DNA from: Hyalomma asiaticum
Taxonomy: Eukaryota > Arthropoda > Arachnida > Ixodida > Ixodidae
Direction of reading: 5' to 3'
Assembly (NCBI GenBank): GCA_013339685.2
Contig: CM023482.1
Coordinates: 85,261,667 to 85,325,666, forward strand
Length of the DNA stretch: 64,000 nucleotides
Part shown: positions 1-11,285 of the stretch, in pieces
Layout: every line of letters begins with the position of its first letter
Position numbering within the stretch: the first letter of the stretch is position 1
Program-made: the position numbers and the translations under genes
Notes under the pieces: generated by a model
Told to the model about the DNA's origin: nothing
Databases searched by the model: none
Seen by the model: only the letters and a program-made list of their open reading frames with translations

Positions 1-1690
1 AGGCGGGGCCCAGGATTTATTTTATTTTCTCCCTTTTCGTTGTTGCGATCTTTACGGACGAGCGGTCTAAGGGACAGACTCTAAGCAGTGCCGCGTTTTT
101 TTTTCCTTTGTGTGTGTGTTTCCTCTATCCTTTTCTTCTTTCTTGTCGTGTCTCCTCCCTATTATCTTTCGTTCCCCTCACCCCTTCTCCCCTACACAGG
201 GTAGCCTGCCGGTCTCAGCACTGGCTAACCTCCTTGTCTTTCCTCCCTCCCTCCCTCCTCCTTCTCCTCCTCTCCTCTTCTCGTCGTCGGGATTCGCGTT
301 TCCCACGCTTCATCCGCTGTCACCCCGGCTGCTTCTATTCGTGCCTTCCTGCCCAGAGTGTCTTCTAAGCCTCATCTGAGACGAGCATTAAAATTTTGCC
401 GCATCAGAAAGGGTTCGCAGTGCGCATGGCGCGAAGTCCTCTCGCAAAGGTTAAAAAAAAAAAAAGCAACATTAAACGCCTGCAAGTGGTTTCGGAGCTC
501 ACAGATATATAACGTAGATTCTCTTTCTTTTTCTCCGTCTGACAGTATAAGCTAATTAATTTGCTCGCGGACACCGTCCGCATATTGCATGAGGTTCGAC
601 CTTGCGCAGCACTGAAAGCGATCTTCGAAGGCAGACAGTTATATTGAAAAACCTGTACGCATTACGTGTTGATCAAAACGTGATGATGCAATAGGCGCAC
701 CCCATTACGAAACCTTTTTCTGCGTACGTAGAAAAATTCGTCTCGGGTATTAAGCGAAAAATTTGCGCGACCCGTGCGAAGCATAATTATTTGAGACGCT
801 CGCGGCTACTGTGTCGACGGGTTCTCTCCAATGACCCTCGCTTCTCTCCCAAGACATCCATCTATCGTCGCTCGCTTCATCGCAGCGGATTGAAAGAAAA
901 AGTGAAAGAAGGAAACAAAAGCAAGCCATTCTGCATGAATGCTGCCGTACTTCTGTTGGAAAACAGATGATGAAAAAGAATATATATTGAGGGGGAGCAA
1001 ACTGCAGCGAGTGACAGATACTGAGAGACAGGTCTTGTACCAAGCATGACGCACTGCTCCCTATATAGTGTTTGCACCGTATCAAGTTCGTCGGCCCGCC
1101 ACATCTTGCCCCACGACACTGCTCCGAGACGAGCAAAAGAACCTCGCCGTGTATCACGCCTCAGCTTTATATTTAGAAGCTCACCCCTTCGGTTTCAATC
1201 TCATGCAAACTGGCAGGGCTCGAGCAGTCGAGAATTTCTCGCCCCGCTTTTAGCGCTGCTATAAAGACTTGTCGAATGAAAACAAATGGCGGCGAAGGAG
1301 CGCGCTCCTCTTCCCGCAATCCATTCACTTTACACTTCACTGCTTTGCATATATACGCGGCCGCATTTGCATTCACTCACGGGGTGCCGAACGTTCCTAT
1401 ACACACGAAGGGCTGAATTTGCAACCGCGGGCTGCTGCCTTCTGAAGGCTTCAACTCTGGCAGGAATGGGCCCCATCTGTGCACTCGGGACAGCTGGCTA
1501 GGTGTTTTAAAATCGCAAAAAAAAAAGAAAAACCTTGCTGATTTGTAAAATTTTGTTCCAGAGGGACTCATCTCGCAGTCGTCAGGACTTACGCCGTCGC
1601 ACTCGATGACGCAATCGGTAAAGTTCCTGCGCTGAGTGGTGCGACCTGAACTTTGCCATGCAGCAACAAACTGTAGAAACTCTCCCTTTT
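1..1690. other. no gene recognised; pyrimidine-rich start
   Basis: The first 360 bases are strongly pyrimidine-rich, with CT and CCT runs at about 110-290. Short open frames here are rich in Ser, Pro and Leu because of that bias, not because of a recognisable domain. The rest up to about 1690 holds short A and T runs and nothing I recognise. A purine-rich tract lies near 890-920. An ATGGCGGCG string near 1287 resembles a YY1 site but has no supporting context. Confidence 0.6.
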
Positions 1691-1699
1691 GTACAGTGG

Positions 1700-1875
1700 C
1701 CGGCGGTGCGGCCATACACACGTACGTGAGAAATCGCGCGTTCGATCCCAGCCGCGGCGGTCGCACTTTCGATGGAGGCGAAAATGCCAGAGGCCCGTGT
1801 ACTGCGCGTTGTCAGCGCACGTTAAAGAGCCTCAGCTGGTCAAAATTGCCGGAGCCCTCCACTACGGCTTTTCGT
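1700..1875 (+). mobile_element. Ruka-like tRNA-derived SINE, diverged
   Basis: The B-box-like string GCGTTCGATCCCAGCC near 1739 is followed by CGATGGAGGCGAAAATG, GGCCCGTGTACTG, GCACGTTAAAGAGCC and CCGGAGCCCTCCACTACGG in the order seen in the better copies of this window. The A-box region upstream is degraded and the 3' TTTTGGGACGTTAAA module is missing, so both ends are approximate. This is a non-coding retroposon that would have been transcribed by RNA polymerase III. It carries the 'ATGCCAGAGGCCC' variant, which suggests a different subfamily from the copies at 33.4 and 51.4 kb. Confidence 0.75.
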
Positions 1876-2047
1876 CTCTTTCAGTACCTCTCCCCTATAC
1901 CCCCACGTATTTTCTAGGCACTGTAGAGTCGGCTCGAGCGTAATACGAAGATAAATAGATTGTTTAACTGTTATCCTTCTCATGGGAACGATGCTGATGC
2001 AGGATGTCGTCTTAATGAAGCGAGGCTAAAGTTTACTTGAGTGATTT

Positions 2048-2290
2048 ATGGGGCTTTACGTTCCACCACGATTTGATTATGAAACCGCGATTTGATTATG
2101 AGAGACGCCGTAGTGGACGGCTCAGAAAATATGAACCACATGGGGTTCTTTAACGTGCACTGACATCGCACAGTACACGGGCCTCAACATTTCGCCTCCA
2201 TGGAAATATAGCCGCCGCGGCCGGGATTCGATCCCGCGACCCTAGGATCTGCAGGGGAGTGCCATAACCACTAGACTACCGTGGCGGGGC
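2048..2290 (-). mobile_element. Ruka-like SINE, near full length, minus strand
   Basis: Read on the minus strand it starts with GCCCCGCCACGGTAGTC, has a B box (CGGGATCGAATCCCGG), the GGAGGCGAAATG core and GTGCACGTTAAAGAACCCC, and ends in a degraded GGAACGTAAAGCCCC module. The 3' part holds a tandem duplication of about 17 bp (CGATTTGATTATGA occurs twice, 2069-2100). Flanking GGCTAAAGTTT upstream and GGCTAAGTTT downstream may be a decayed target-site duplication. Confidence 0.88.
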
Positions 2291-4949
2291 TAAGTTTCGG
2301 AGAACCTGACATTTTGCAGACATATGGTAAACTTTGCCGACTTCCTTAACGCTAATACTTCTTTCACAAACTATCTAATGTTTGTGCCTATACAGCAATC
2401 ATCAATAAGTATTTCAAATATGACGTGCGGGACGTCGTGCGGGTGTTAACAAAGGGCACAAACGGATAAGTGCTTTGTATTCTCGGGCATGCGCCGTGGC
2501 TCTACCGGAAAGCGTGGCACCGGATGGACCATCTACACGCTCCCCGTGCCATTCACGCACTGCTAATATAGCGGCGAGCCAGCGGCCACACATGCACCGC
2601 GTAAGGAAACCGCTTTCACTCGATGCGCGCGCAATCCTCGTTCTTTTATATCCCGCTCTTTTTTTTCCTCCACCTCATCGTTGCTGAAGGTCGCCAACAG
2701 GTGGAAGTCCCCCACCGGCCAAGCCCCCCCCCTCCTCCTCCTTCTGCTTCGGGTCTTGCCTTGCCGTTTCCCCATGCACACCTCGGTCGTCGCGTCGCAC
2801 GCCTTTCCACGTTTCCATCGCCCTCTATTTTGTCGTTTTTTTGCTTTCCATTTGGCGCGCGTGCCTTATGACCGACTGGTTCTTATATTCTCGATTTTAC
2901 GTGCGCCGCCGCCGCCGCCGCGTGGCCGCGTCTTCTTGCCCACAGGCAACTTGCGTCACTCGCGGGGAATCGCTCGGACGCGATGGAGCTGCTACGCCTT
3001 GTTGGATTTAGTCGGGGACTTGCGTCGCGCCGTCCGGACCGAGCTGGTGAGTTGGAAGGTGCCGGTTGGGCTTCTTGCGTTTCTTTGTTTGTTTGTTTTT
3101 TTTCCTTCGCGTGTTTATTTGGCGTCGCACTACTCCGTTAAACAGCATTCAGCAAGCAGCTTTACGTGACAGGACCACGGCGTGGTTATGAGGAAAGTCA
3201 TAGAAGGGGGTAACTCCGGATTAATTTTCTCCCGTTGGGTTTCGCTAGCGTGAAACTAGATCGAAGTACGCTAGTGTTTTCTTTCCTTTTTTTTTTTTTT
3301 TGCATATCGACGAACACTGAAATGCGACCTGTCTGGCAAGGTAATCGAACTCTCGTCCCTGAGCTTCGAAGCGCAACACTTCATACGTCAGAAGTTGGAG
3401 ACACACGGCAACCGTTCTTTAATCGCTCAACGGAGCGACTTCTCTTTTCTTTCCGTGATCTACAGATCGCGAGGTGCGTTATTCGCAGTGGTTTGCGTTC
3501 ACGTGATCCACATTTGTGCCGAATGAACAGCTACAGTATACCGGATGACTGCGTGAGGATGTGACGGCAACCAGTTACACCGCCCACATTGCACCAACAA
3601 GAACCAGCAGGAACGTCATCGATTTCCTGCTGATCGGACTCTTGCGGATACGGCCAGTGAAGTGCGGGACAACGTGCGGATTTTTTCCTCTTGTGTAGCC
3701 ACGCATATCCATAATGATCGAAGTCGCCACGGTTCGGGTGGAGAGGCGCTAGTTACCACACTTGCCAGACCGGACTATATCGAAGCAACAAGTCGTAACA
3801 CGTCGGAGATATTGGTTCGGTAGCACTAGTTATGTCCTGTCATGGCGCAGAATGTTTTAAACGACTGTCCTCCGTACTGTGAGCATTTCAGTGACTTCTT
3901 ATTTTTGATTCACTGAATCGAGGAAAGAAATATTCGCAGTCGTGTCTATGCGTGGCAGTGGCTTTCTTCATTTCTTTTCCTTCTTCCTTTTCTCTTTTCT
4001 TTTTCCTTTGTTTTTACGAAGAGGTGGTTCATTTAAACGTATAGCTGCTCGCAGTTTTTTGTTTTTTAGCGGGAAACCGCTAGGTGCATCGTGAGATATT
4101 TTATATGTAACAAAAAAAAAAAAAACGAAGATTGCTTGGCCCACTCACGTCGTTTGCGTACCGCCTCTCGTCCGGGTATTCGGCTGCTACAAACATGTAT
4201 TTTGGTGAGAAAGAAATTATCGTAAACTAGGTTTAATTAAACGAAAGATCAAATTGGTCATAACCGTCGGTTATTGCCGTTCATAGCGTACAACAGAATT
4301 CACTTGAGGTTATCACGCCGATGTTTATGCATAGAAGTACGCTTTACAACACCTTTACAGTGGCATAGCTTTTTTTTTTTTTCTTATGTCTACTAGGGCA
4401 TCGTTTCTTCGCATTCGTTAAACCGAATACCGCTTCGTACTTCACCATTCGCTCTCTCGCGCACTGCAGCGCTACGTTCTGGGTTTATGTTGATAACTGG
4501 TGTAGTGCATGCCGCACTGTTTTGGGCTTTTCCGTTCAAACACGATTCGTCCATCTCAGAACTGCGCGTAAGGGCTCAAATTTAAAGAAATAAATAAATA
4601 AAGGCTCGACAAGTGCCATTTATAAAGCTTCATCACGGCACGCGAGGATGCCGCTCTACTACGTAAAAGCCCGAAAACGTGGGCTGTACTCTGTGTACTT
4701 CCTATGAAACGCGTTCAAAGCTTGGTCTCGCACGACTCTTCAATTTCTTGTGTTTTATTTTTCTTGCTAGCTCTTTCTACGTCAAATCTCACTGAAATCG
4801 CGCTTTCACATGCGATCGCACACTTAGTGAGCAACGGCTTTCGTCGTATAAAGCTTGCAGCCGAAATCGGAAGCAAGTAAGCAGCAAGATGTAGTGATCG
4901 CCGGAAACCGGAAGCTAGTGTCCTCCCTTCCATCCCCCCCCCGGTCCCC

Positions 4950-4950
<1 letters not shown>
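2291..4950. other. no gene recognised
   Basis: This stretch holds a GC-rich pocket at about 2690-2950 with CCT and CCG runs, a pyrimidine tract at 3960-4010 and several T or A runs of 11-14. Open frames here are short and carry no domain I can name. No SINE core, terminal repeats or tRNA-like fold were seen. Confidence 0.6.

Positions 4951-5042
<92 letters not shown>
4951..5042. repeat. (AC)n microsatellite
   Basis: About 46 uninterrupted AC units. It directly abuts the 5' end of a truncated SINE. Apparent Cys-Val or Thr-His open frames through it are artefacts of the repeat. Confidence 0.97.
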
Positions 5043-5329
<287 letters not shown>

Positions 5330-6755
5330 CCTCTCACTTCCTGGAATGGAATCAAACCAATGAAATCCGATGGTGGCTTCGTGTGTACTCGCATAAATAT
5401 ACACGAAAGCACGCCCTTACGCAAAACCCACGGACATTTCTCGTTGTTATTTTTATGCCCCGTTTTTCACTGCGAACACGTGGGAGTGTGAGCCGTTAGT
5501 TACAAAACAACTGAACATATTTTCACTGATCATCTCCGGGATCACTTACCACGCTAGATGAACAGTGAGGGGCATCGTGTTATTTCCGCACTTGTTGTAC
5601 GAAACACTCGGTCTTTGTCGTTAATGATATTTATTAATAATATTTACGTATACAGGATTTATGCATCCTGTATTGAGCGGGTGCTTCGACAAGGAGACCG
5701 CTCAAAGCGTTTTATATAAATCCCCGCTGTTTCTGCTCGTCGTCTGCATAATCCGATATAGGCACGTGTTGACGTCGGTTCTGATCCGTTGCAAAGGTAG
5801 TCGAGGGGAAGAAAAAATGATATAGCACGGTTCATAACGGCTGCAACTCCTGCACTTAGCTTTGGCGTTGAAGAAGAGGGCGCGCTGTTTACAAAACTGG
5901 AATCGAAATGCGCATTGCGGATTTGTTGTATAAACTGTGTTGCACCTGAGCTTTCCTTATTTCCTTTATGGTGCTGCAGCACATCATCACTCTTCTCCCT
6001 TTGCGGGTTTGTTTAATTTAACTTTGTGTTTAAATGTCTTTTTTTTTTTCCCTCTTTTGGCATTTCGACATCACGACGCCCACTTTAAGAGACATTTATC
6101 TGCTTACTCTTCACTCTGCAGATCGAAAAGAAAAAAAAAATAGGGGGGCGGGGGATGGTAGCACGAATTCGAGCACGAACATTCCGTACAAAAATAATAT
6201 TGGAAAGGTGAGCAGTGGAGAGCCTCTCCAACTTGTCGCATTCGCCGAACGCTCTTTTTCCCGCAAACAACTTATCTTCCACGAGCAGTTCCCGAGAGGC
6301 GTTCACTTTTCGAGAGTCGAGAGGAAAGCAGTAATAGGAAAAAAAAAAAAGCTACACAATGCCGAAAAGGAGACGCAAAAGGACGTTTCCTCGTCTGTCC
6401 CCGGCCCTCCTGCGTAGTGCTTCGCACAGTCGATGCCTTTTGTGTGGGTGTGAGGACAAAAAAGCATTTGACTTTGAAGGCCCAATTATGTGTTCCGTCG
6501 GAACGTTGTTGCAATCTGTCTCGAGCGCCGGTGTGTTTCGAAACGATCCTAATGTGCCTTTTTCGCGAGCGACGATTTTCAGGTGTTGTTGTCCTCGTCT
6601 CGACCGCCTCGGAAGAGTTCGCGCCCTCCTGTGGCTGCGCTTTTAACGGCGTATATCGTTTAGAACTATAGCTACAGAAGCTGGAAATACTGTTGTCGTT
6701 GTTGCTGTTTTTCCCCCGTTATTGTTGTTATTGGTGTAGTCGTGGTAGTTGTCGC
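5330..6755. other. no gene recognised
   Basis: Short A/T runs and a purine-rich patch at 6125-6160. No domain, tRNA-like structure or dispersed element of this window was recognised here. Confidence 0.6.
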
Positions 6756-6764
6756 AGCTGTTGC

Positions 6765-6965
6765 GATGGTACAATAGTACCATAGTACTATAGTAGCAGA
6801 ACTATAGTACTATAGCACTATAGTAGCAGAACTAGTAGAAGCAGTAGTAGCACTATAGTACTATAGTAGCAGAACTATAATAGCACTATAGTACTATAGT
6901 AGCACTATAGTACTATAGTACTATAGTAGCAGGACTAGTAGTAGCAGCAGTAGCACCCGCAGTAG
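6765..6965. repeat. irregular ACTATAGT/AGTAGCAG minisatellite
   Basis: The tract is built from interleaved ACTATAGT, AGTACTATAG and AGTAGCAGAACT modules in irregular order. CTATAGTACTATAG is a perfect palindrome and occurs repeatedly, so either strand can fold. It grades into (AGC/AGT)n at its right end. Confidence 0.9.
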
Positions 6966-7017
6966 AAGTTATGCATTCAGTAGTGTTGTTATTTCGGCGC
7001 TTTCACGTGCCAAGCCA

Positions 7018-7105
7018 CGACACGATTTTGATTAACGCCCGTAGTGGGAGACTCCAAACCAATTTTGACTTTCTGGGGCCTTACTCTGAGATGTGTCGCA
7101 AAAGG
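7018..7105 (-). mobile_element. highly diverged SINE fragment
   Basis: The order GATTAACGCCCGTAGTGGGAG, CTCCAAACCAATTTTGAC, TCTGGGG, TGTGTCGCA parallels the SINE minus strand (GAGACGCCGTAGTGG, CTCCGGAAATTTTGACC, CCTGGGG, GACATCGCA). Several substitutions and small indels separate it from the good copies. The head is missing. Confidence 0.45.
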
Positions 7106-8519
7106 TGACAGTATCCCTTTGGTAACGTAAGTGTCTCCTTTTGTGTTTCCGGCGATGATGATTAGCTGCCCTTTGATTATGTGCCCTTTGCACATATTGA
7201 TCTGCTAGTTGCACAAACCAGAAAAGTGAAGGCCGGTTTCCGGTTTGTTCAACTATCCAATCAATATGAGCAAAGGGCACGACGCGAATATGAAAGAAAG
7301 AAGACGTATACATAATGGTAATGCAAAGCCAGCATTTGATCTCTTACAAGCACTAGTAAACACTATTCAGTAGACGTTACAACGAGCGTCAAGAGCCACC
7401 GCCAAGGACGCACATTCCGTGGTATACCCGCCTGATTTGCACTAGCAAATCAGTTGGCGAACGCATCATCAGTAGCATCATCAGTTGGCGAACGAAAGTT
7501 GTTTTTCCACCGGCGATGATGGATATTGAGCATGTATGTGTAGCATTGACTTTTAAGTGGCGGACACCGTACCGTGGGGAGCTGGAAAAGTGCGTTGATG
7601 ACGTGAATCATTGGTTAAGACTTCGCGTAGCATATGCGCCGATATTTTCTTATCTTCCCGGGTTTCTTCTTTGTTTTGTTTTTTTTTTTAATGACAAGCT
7701 TGTGGCACAAGTCACCGTTATGCACAAACGCAAACTGCCCACCGACATTGATCACATACTTTGTCACTCGCCGCTATACCTTTACTCGCTTGGCAACAAA
7801 AATTTCGCTTGTTATATGTGGATCAGTACAGGCTTCTTAGGGCCCTAGGAGAAATGTGGGAACGCAAAGTGGGAAACGGGGCTCCTCTTAAATTTATGTT
7901 TACACTCCATTCAGGTCCTACGGACATTCTTTCGTTTCCTTGCTCATTACTGTAGTTCACCTTTATAGTCTGTCTTGCCTCCTGTATTCTTTTCCTTTCT
8001 CTAGTCATTTCAGTTAAGTCGCCCACAGTAGCGAGACGTGCATTTAACAAGGCTGACGCCTTAAATGTTTATCGTACTCTTTCTCTATCACTCCGCTGTC
8101 GGCGTTGTTACTTGGAGAAGCCCAGTTACACGCAAGCTTTGTACGTCCAGGGGTTTATCCAGAATATAGATTCAGGAGGAGGTATGATTCACCTGGAGGG
8201 TGTTAATGGGGTGTTGTATCAATTCCTGGCTTTGTCAACCACGTAACACCCCGTCGTCACTGGTGTGCATTTAAGTATCACTCTATGTTATCCGGCAGTT
8301 TTAGAATGGAGTGTCTAAGCTTCGCACACGCAATCGTTTGCGTTTATTGCAAGTGCGCAATGCGTCATACTTTATCCAGTTTGGTACGCTCTGCGTCTGT
8401 ACATATTTGGAAAATAGCATGCGTACCCGCACTGCCTGGGCATACGTCGTTTACAGCTCTCTTTCTATTATTATTCAATTTGTGCAGCTTGTCATTTTAA
8501 AAAAAGACAGATAAAAATA
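7106..8519. other. no gene recognised
   Basis: The longest open frame (7516-7848 +) is Phe-rich and has no recognisable domain. A short direct repeat (CATCATCAGT, CAGTTGGCGAACG) lies at 7445-7496. Nothing else stands out. Confidence 0.55.
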
Positions 8520-8536
8520 GAGAGAGAGAGAGAGTA
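8520..8536. repeat. (GA)n short array
   Basis: About eight GA units upstream of the TA-rich palindromic complex at 8.6-8.9 kb. Confidence 0.9.
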
Positions 8537-8612
8537 CCTTGAGGAAGTATAAGGATTATATATATGGGCATAAATTGAAGTTCGTACGGATTCGGTGAAT
8601 TATAATGTGTAG

Positions 8613-8614
<2 letters not shown>

Positions 8615-8691
<77 letters not shown>

Positions 8692-8703
8692 ATATAGATA
8701 TAT
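8615..8703. repeat. (TA)n microsatellite, left of a palindrome
   Basis: Nearly pure TA, self-complementary, flanking the left arm of the inverted structure at 8720-8811. Confidence 0.95.
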
Positions 8704-8719
8704 AATTATCTAATGAGCA

Positions 8720-8811
8720 GATTCGACTCACGTGAAAAGTATTTGTTCGACGTTTCTTCCAAGGTCTGGTCGAAACGTCGAATAAAATCACTTTTCCACG
8801 GTGAGTCGATC
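8720..8811. mobile_element. head-to-head inverted termini, Penelope-like candidate
   Basis: Two imperfect arms, 8720-8756 and 8772-8811, are inverted around a 15-base centre. Each arm, read outward from the centre, has GAAACGTCGAA followed by an A/T patch, TTTTC and GAGTCGA. The GAAAC-GTC string followed by an AATAAA-like patch resembles termini of Penelope-like retroelements, some of which carry hammerhead ribozymes; this assignment is from memory. The CUGANGA half of a hammerhead core is not present at the centre. TA arrays flank the structure on both sides. Confidence 0.5.
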
Positions 8812-8827
8812 CTGTACTTTATATAAG

Positions 8828-8918
<91 letters not shown>
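8828..8918. repeat. (TA)n then (GA)n compound microsatellite
   Basis: TA units to about 8888 pass into about fifteen GA units ending at 8918. It forms the right flank of the palindrome at 8720-8811. Confidence 0.95.
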
Positions 8919-8921
<3 letters not shown>

Positions 8922-11207
8922 TGGAAAGCAACCAATGTTGAGTAGAGGGACTGGTTTGCTTCCGTAGATCCACACGATGATATATTTTGTTTTACAGTTA
9001 TTCGGCAACATTTCTTTGAAGACTAAATACATCAGTATCACGAAAGTCCCTGACAAATCACTCCCTAGCAAAAGTGCGTCTATGACACCGGCTTAAATTT
9101 GCTCGTTTAAGAGTTGAAGGCATGCCGTGACACGCTTCTGTAGGAGCTGTCATTTGCGCCGGCCACCACTATTGGTCGTTGCATCTCGGGGATTGCCGCC
9201 CAATCACGAAGTCGCGCACACGTAAGTGGCGATCGAGCGCAACCACTCACTGTATTGCTCAAACTCTATATGTCGCAATGCTGCGTAGGGTTTGCGTAAC
9301 AAAACAAACAATCAATAAAACTTGAAAAGTGAAATAAAAAAGGGAATACGCACGGCTTCTCGGTTTCCTCCGCAATATTTCGCAATCTACACGCCTTCCT
9401 GTAGCTTGTCGGCTTCTTCAAAATTTGTGCACCGTTACAACGTGAAATTTCAATTCCCCGCATGCTTCCGAGTATGTTGCTTCGTCCGCGCACACTCAGA
9501 AGTTCGAACTACCTTGCTTGACATCGCTGCGGCTTATTGCACTGGCAGGCCGAACTATACAGGCGTGTGTGCATCCTTTGAAAAAAAGAAATGCCATGTC
9601 CCCCGCGCCCTTCTGTAAACACTCTTTCATTCCAGGATGAGGGCGGCCTCTCGAGACTCGAGTTTCAAAAGCTTGCGCGGGTGAGTGCCAGTGTTCGCGT
9701 GCGTGTTGTCTAATCCTCTTCATTATCGAGTAGCTTGCATGTTTTGCGAGTTCTTGTCTGCTGAGTACTTTTCCAGCGAAGTGCGCGATATTCTGCGTTT
9801 GCTCGCCTATTAGCTGTCCCCCGCCGCCCCCTTCTCTGTAAGCCATGAATTGAAATTTTCGAGGGTCTTCATTTTAGAACACGAGAAGAGGGCTTTTGCG
9901 AAACAACTTGCTTCGCCAACGTGGAAAACAATGGAGTTTAACGGAATTGTGTAGCACGTGTTACGTAGATTCGGCAAGCATTGCTTCAGGTATAGGCTAG
10001 GTGAAGAATCATGCGCAGTATTGTAAATATTATTCTTAAGAGGTACTTTCAGTGGAGGGCGATATCTGTATGCACAGCCTCGATGCGACGTGACTGTAAA
10101 TGCCTGCATGAACTGTCCACACAAGATAAAATACAAGTTGAATAGCGGATCAGAAGACGATATGAACAGTCAGGACCTGCATCGCGGCGTTGGGTATAGG
10201 GTAAATCACGGCGCTTCATGAGGCGCGCCGCAGCGTAAAACGACTCATTCTGGCCGTACTGGCGGTTCTTTGATCTCCGTATCCTCGTTTCTGTTCCGCT
10301 ATAAGACAGCCGACTGGTCTTAGTTCGGTCGCTTGCGTAACACTTATGTAATCTGAGATTTTCGTCACGAACGTAGGCATATATATTGGTTGGGAAACCC
10401 GCGTCCTTTCATTTCGCCGTGATGTCCCTCAGCGGGGATAAAAACTTTGTAAGTTTGCGGCGATCCCGATGCGCCAGATCCGTATCACGAACTACACTTC
10501 CCTACAGATAAACGTAACAGTCGTCGCGCCATTCCGAACAAGTTTCTCTCGCGGAAATATTGCGGCGCGAATTCCTCTCTCCCTGACCAAGAAGCAAGTA
10601 TACTTTCCCATTTCCGTTCCTGTTATACGGCGGCTCCTCCACACGATTTCGCTCGGTGGGCCGCTGCGCTCTATACGTTTGTATAACCAGGCAGCGATGC
10701 CATGCGCATATGATTGCCTCGTATTGCGATGTTAGCATGTAAGTGACACGATCTATATTGCCACTGCGGCTTGAGAGACGAGTTTGCGTAATCGTGTCGC
10801 ATAGCGAGCGGAGAACGCTGTTCTCCGCCGGTACGACGATGACGTTCGAAGAAAACAAGTCTTGTTGCGCACGTGCAAATATGAATTGGTCGACGCGCCC
10901 ACTTTAGGCAATGCTCGATGGTTTCTTTTTTCTTACTTTTTTTTTGTTCGTTCCCTACCTGACTTCGCGACTTTCTAAAGGGAACACGTCTCATGTGCAT
11001 TGAGAAATCGCGTATACTCGTTTGACTGGAAATGCATAGGGGGCCGGCAATATACCGAGTACCAGTAGCGACAGAGCTGTCCTTTTGTCAAAGGCAACGG
11101 CGTTGAGAAAACACTGGGTACGTCGAAGAAATGACGTAGGCAAATGGGGTAACATGAAAGGTTGTGCTCAGGCGGACGATTTACGCGACGTATCCTTTAT
11201 TGGTAGA

Positions 11208-11208
<1 letters not shown>
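8919..11208. other. no gene recognised
   Basis: Two CCAAT-like motifs (ATTGGTCG near 9171 and CCCAATCACG near 9199) lie close together but without TATA, GC-island or open-frame support. The remaining open frames are short and unrelated to any family I know. No SINE or terminal inverted repeats were seen. Confidence 0.55.

Positions 11209-11281
<73 letters not shown>
11209..11281. repeat. (TG)n microsatellite
   Basis: About 36 TG units, uninterrupted. Confidence 0.97.

Positions 11282-11285
<4 letters not shown>

Noticed and set aside
2221..2290. tRNA gene candidates in the SINE heads (also at 33.5, 39.2, 40.7, 46.9, 48.7 and 51.6 kb)
   Set aside because: They carry A and B boxes but are part of the repeated retroposon, with no proper acceptor stem.
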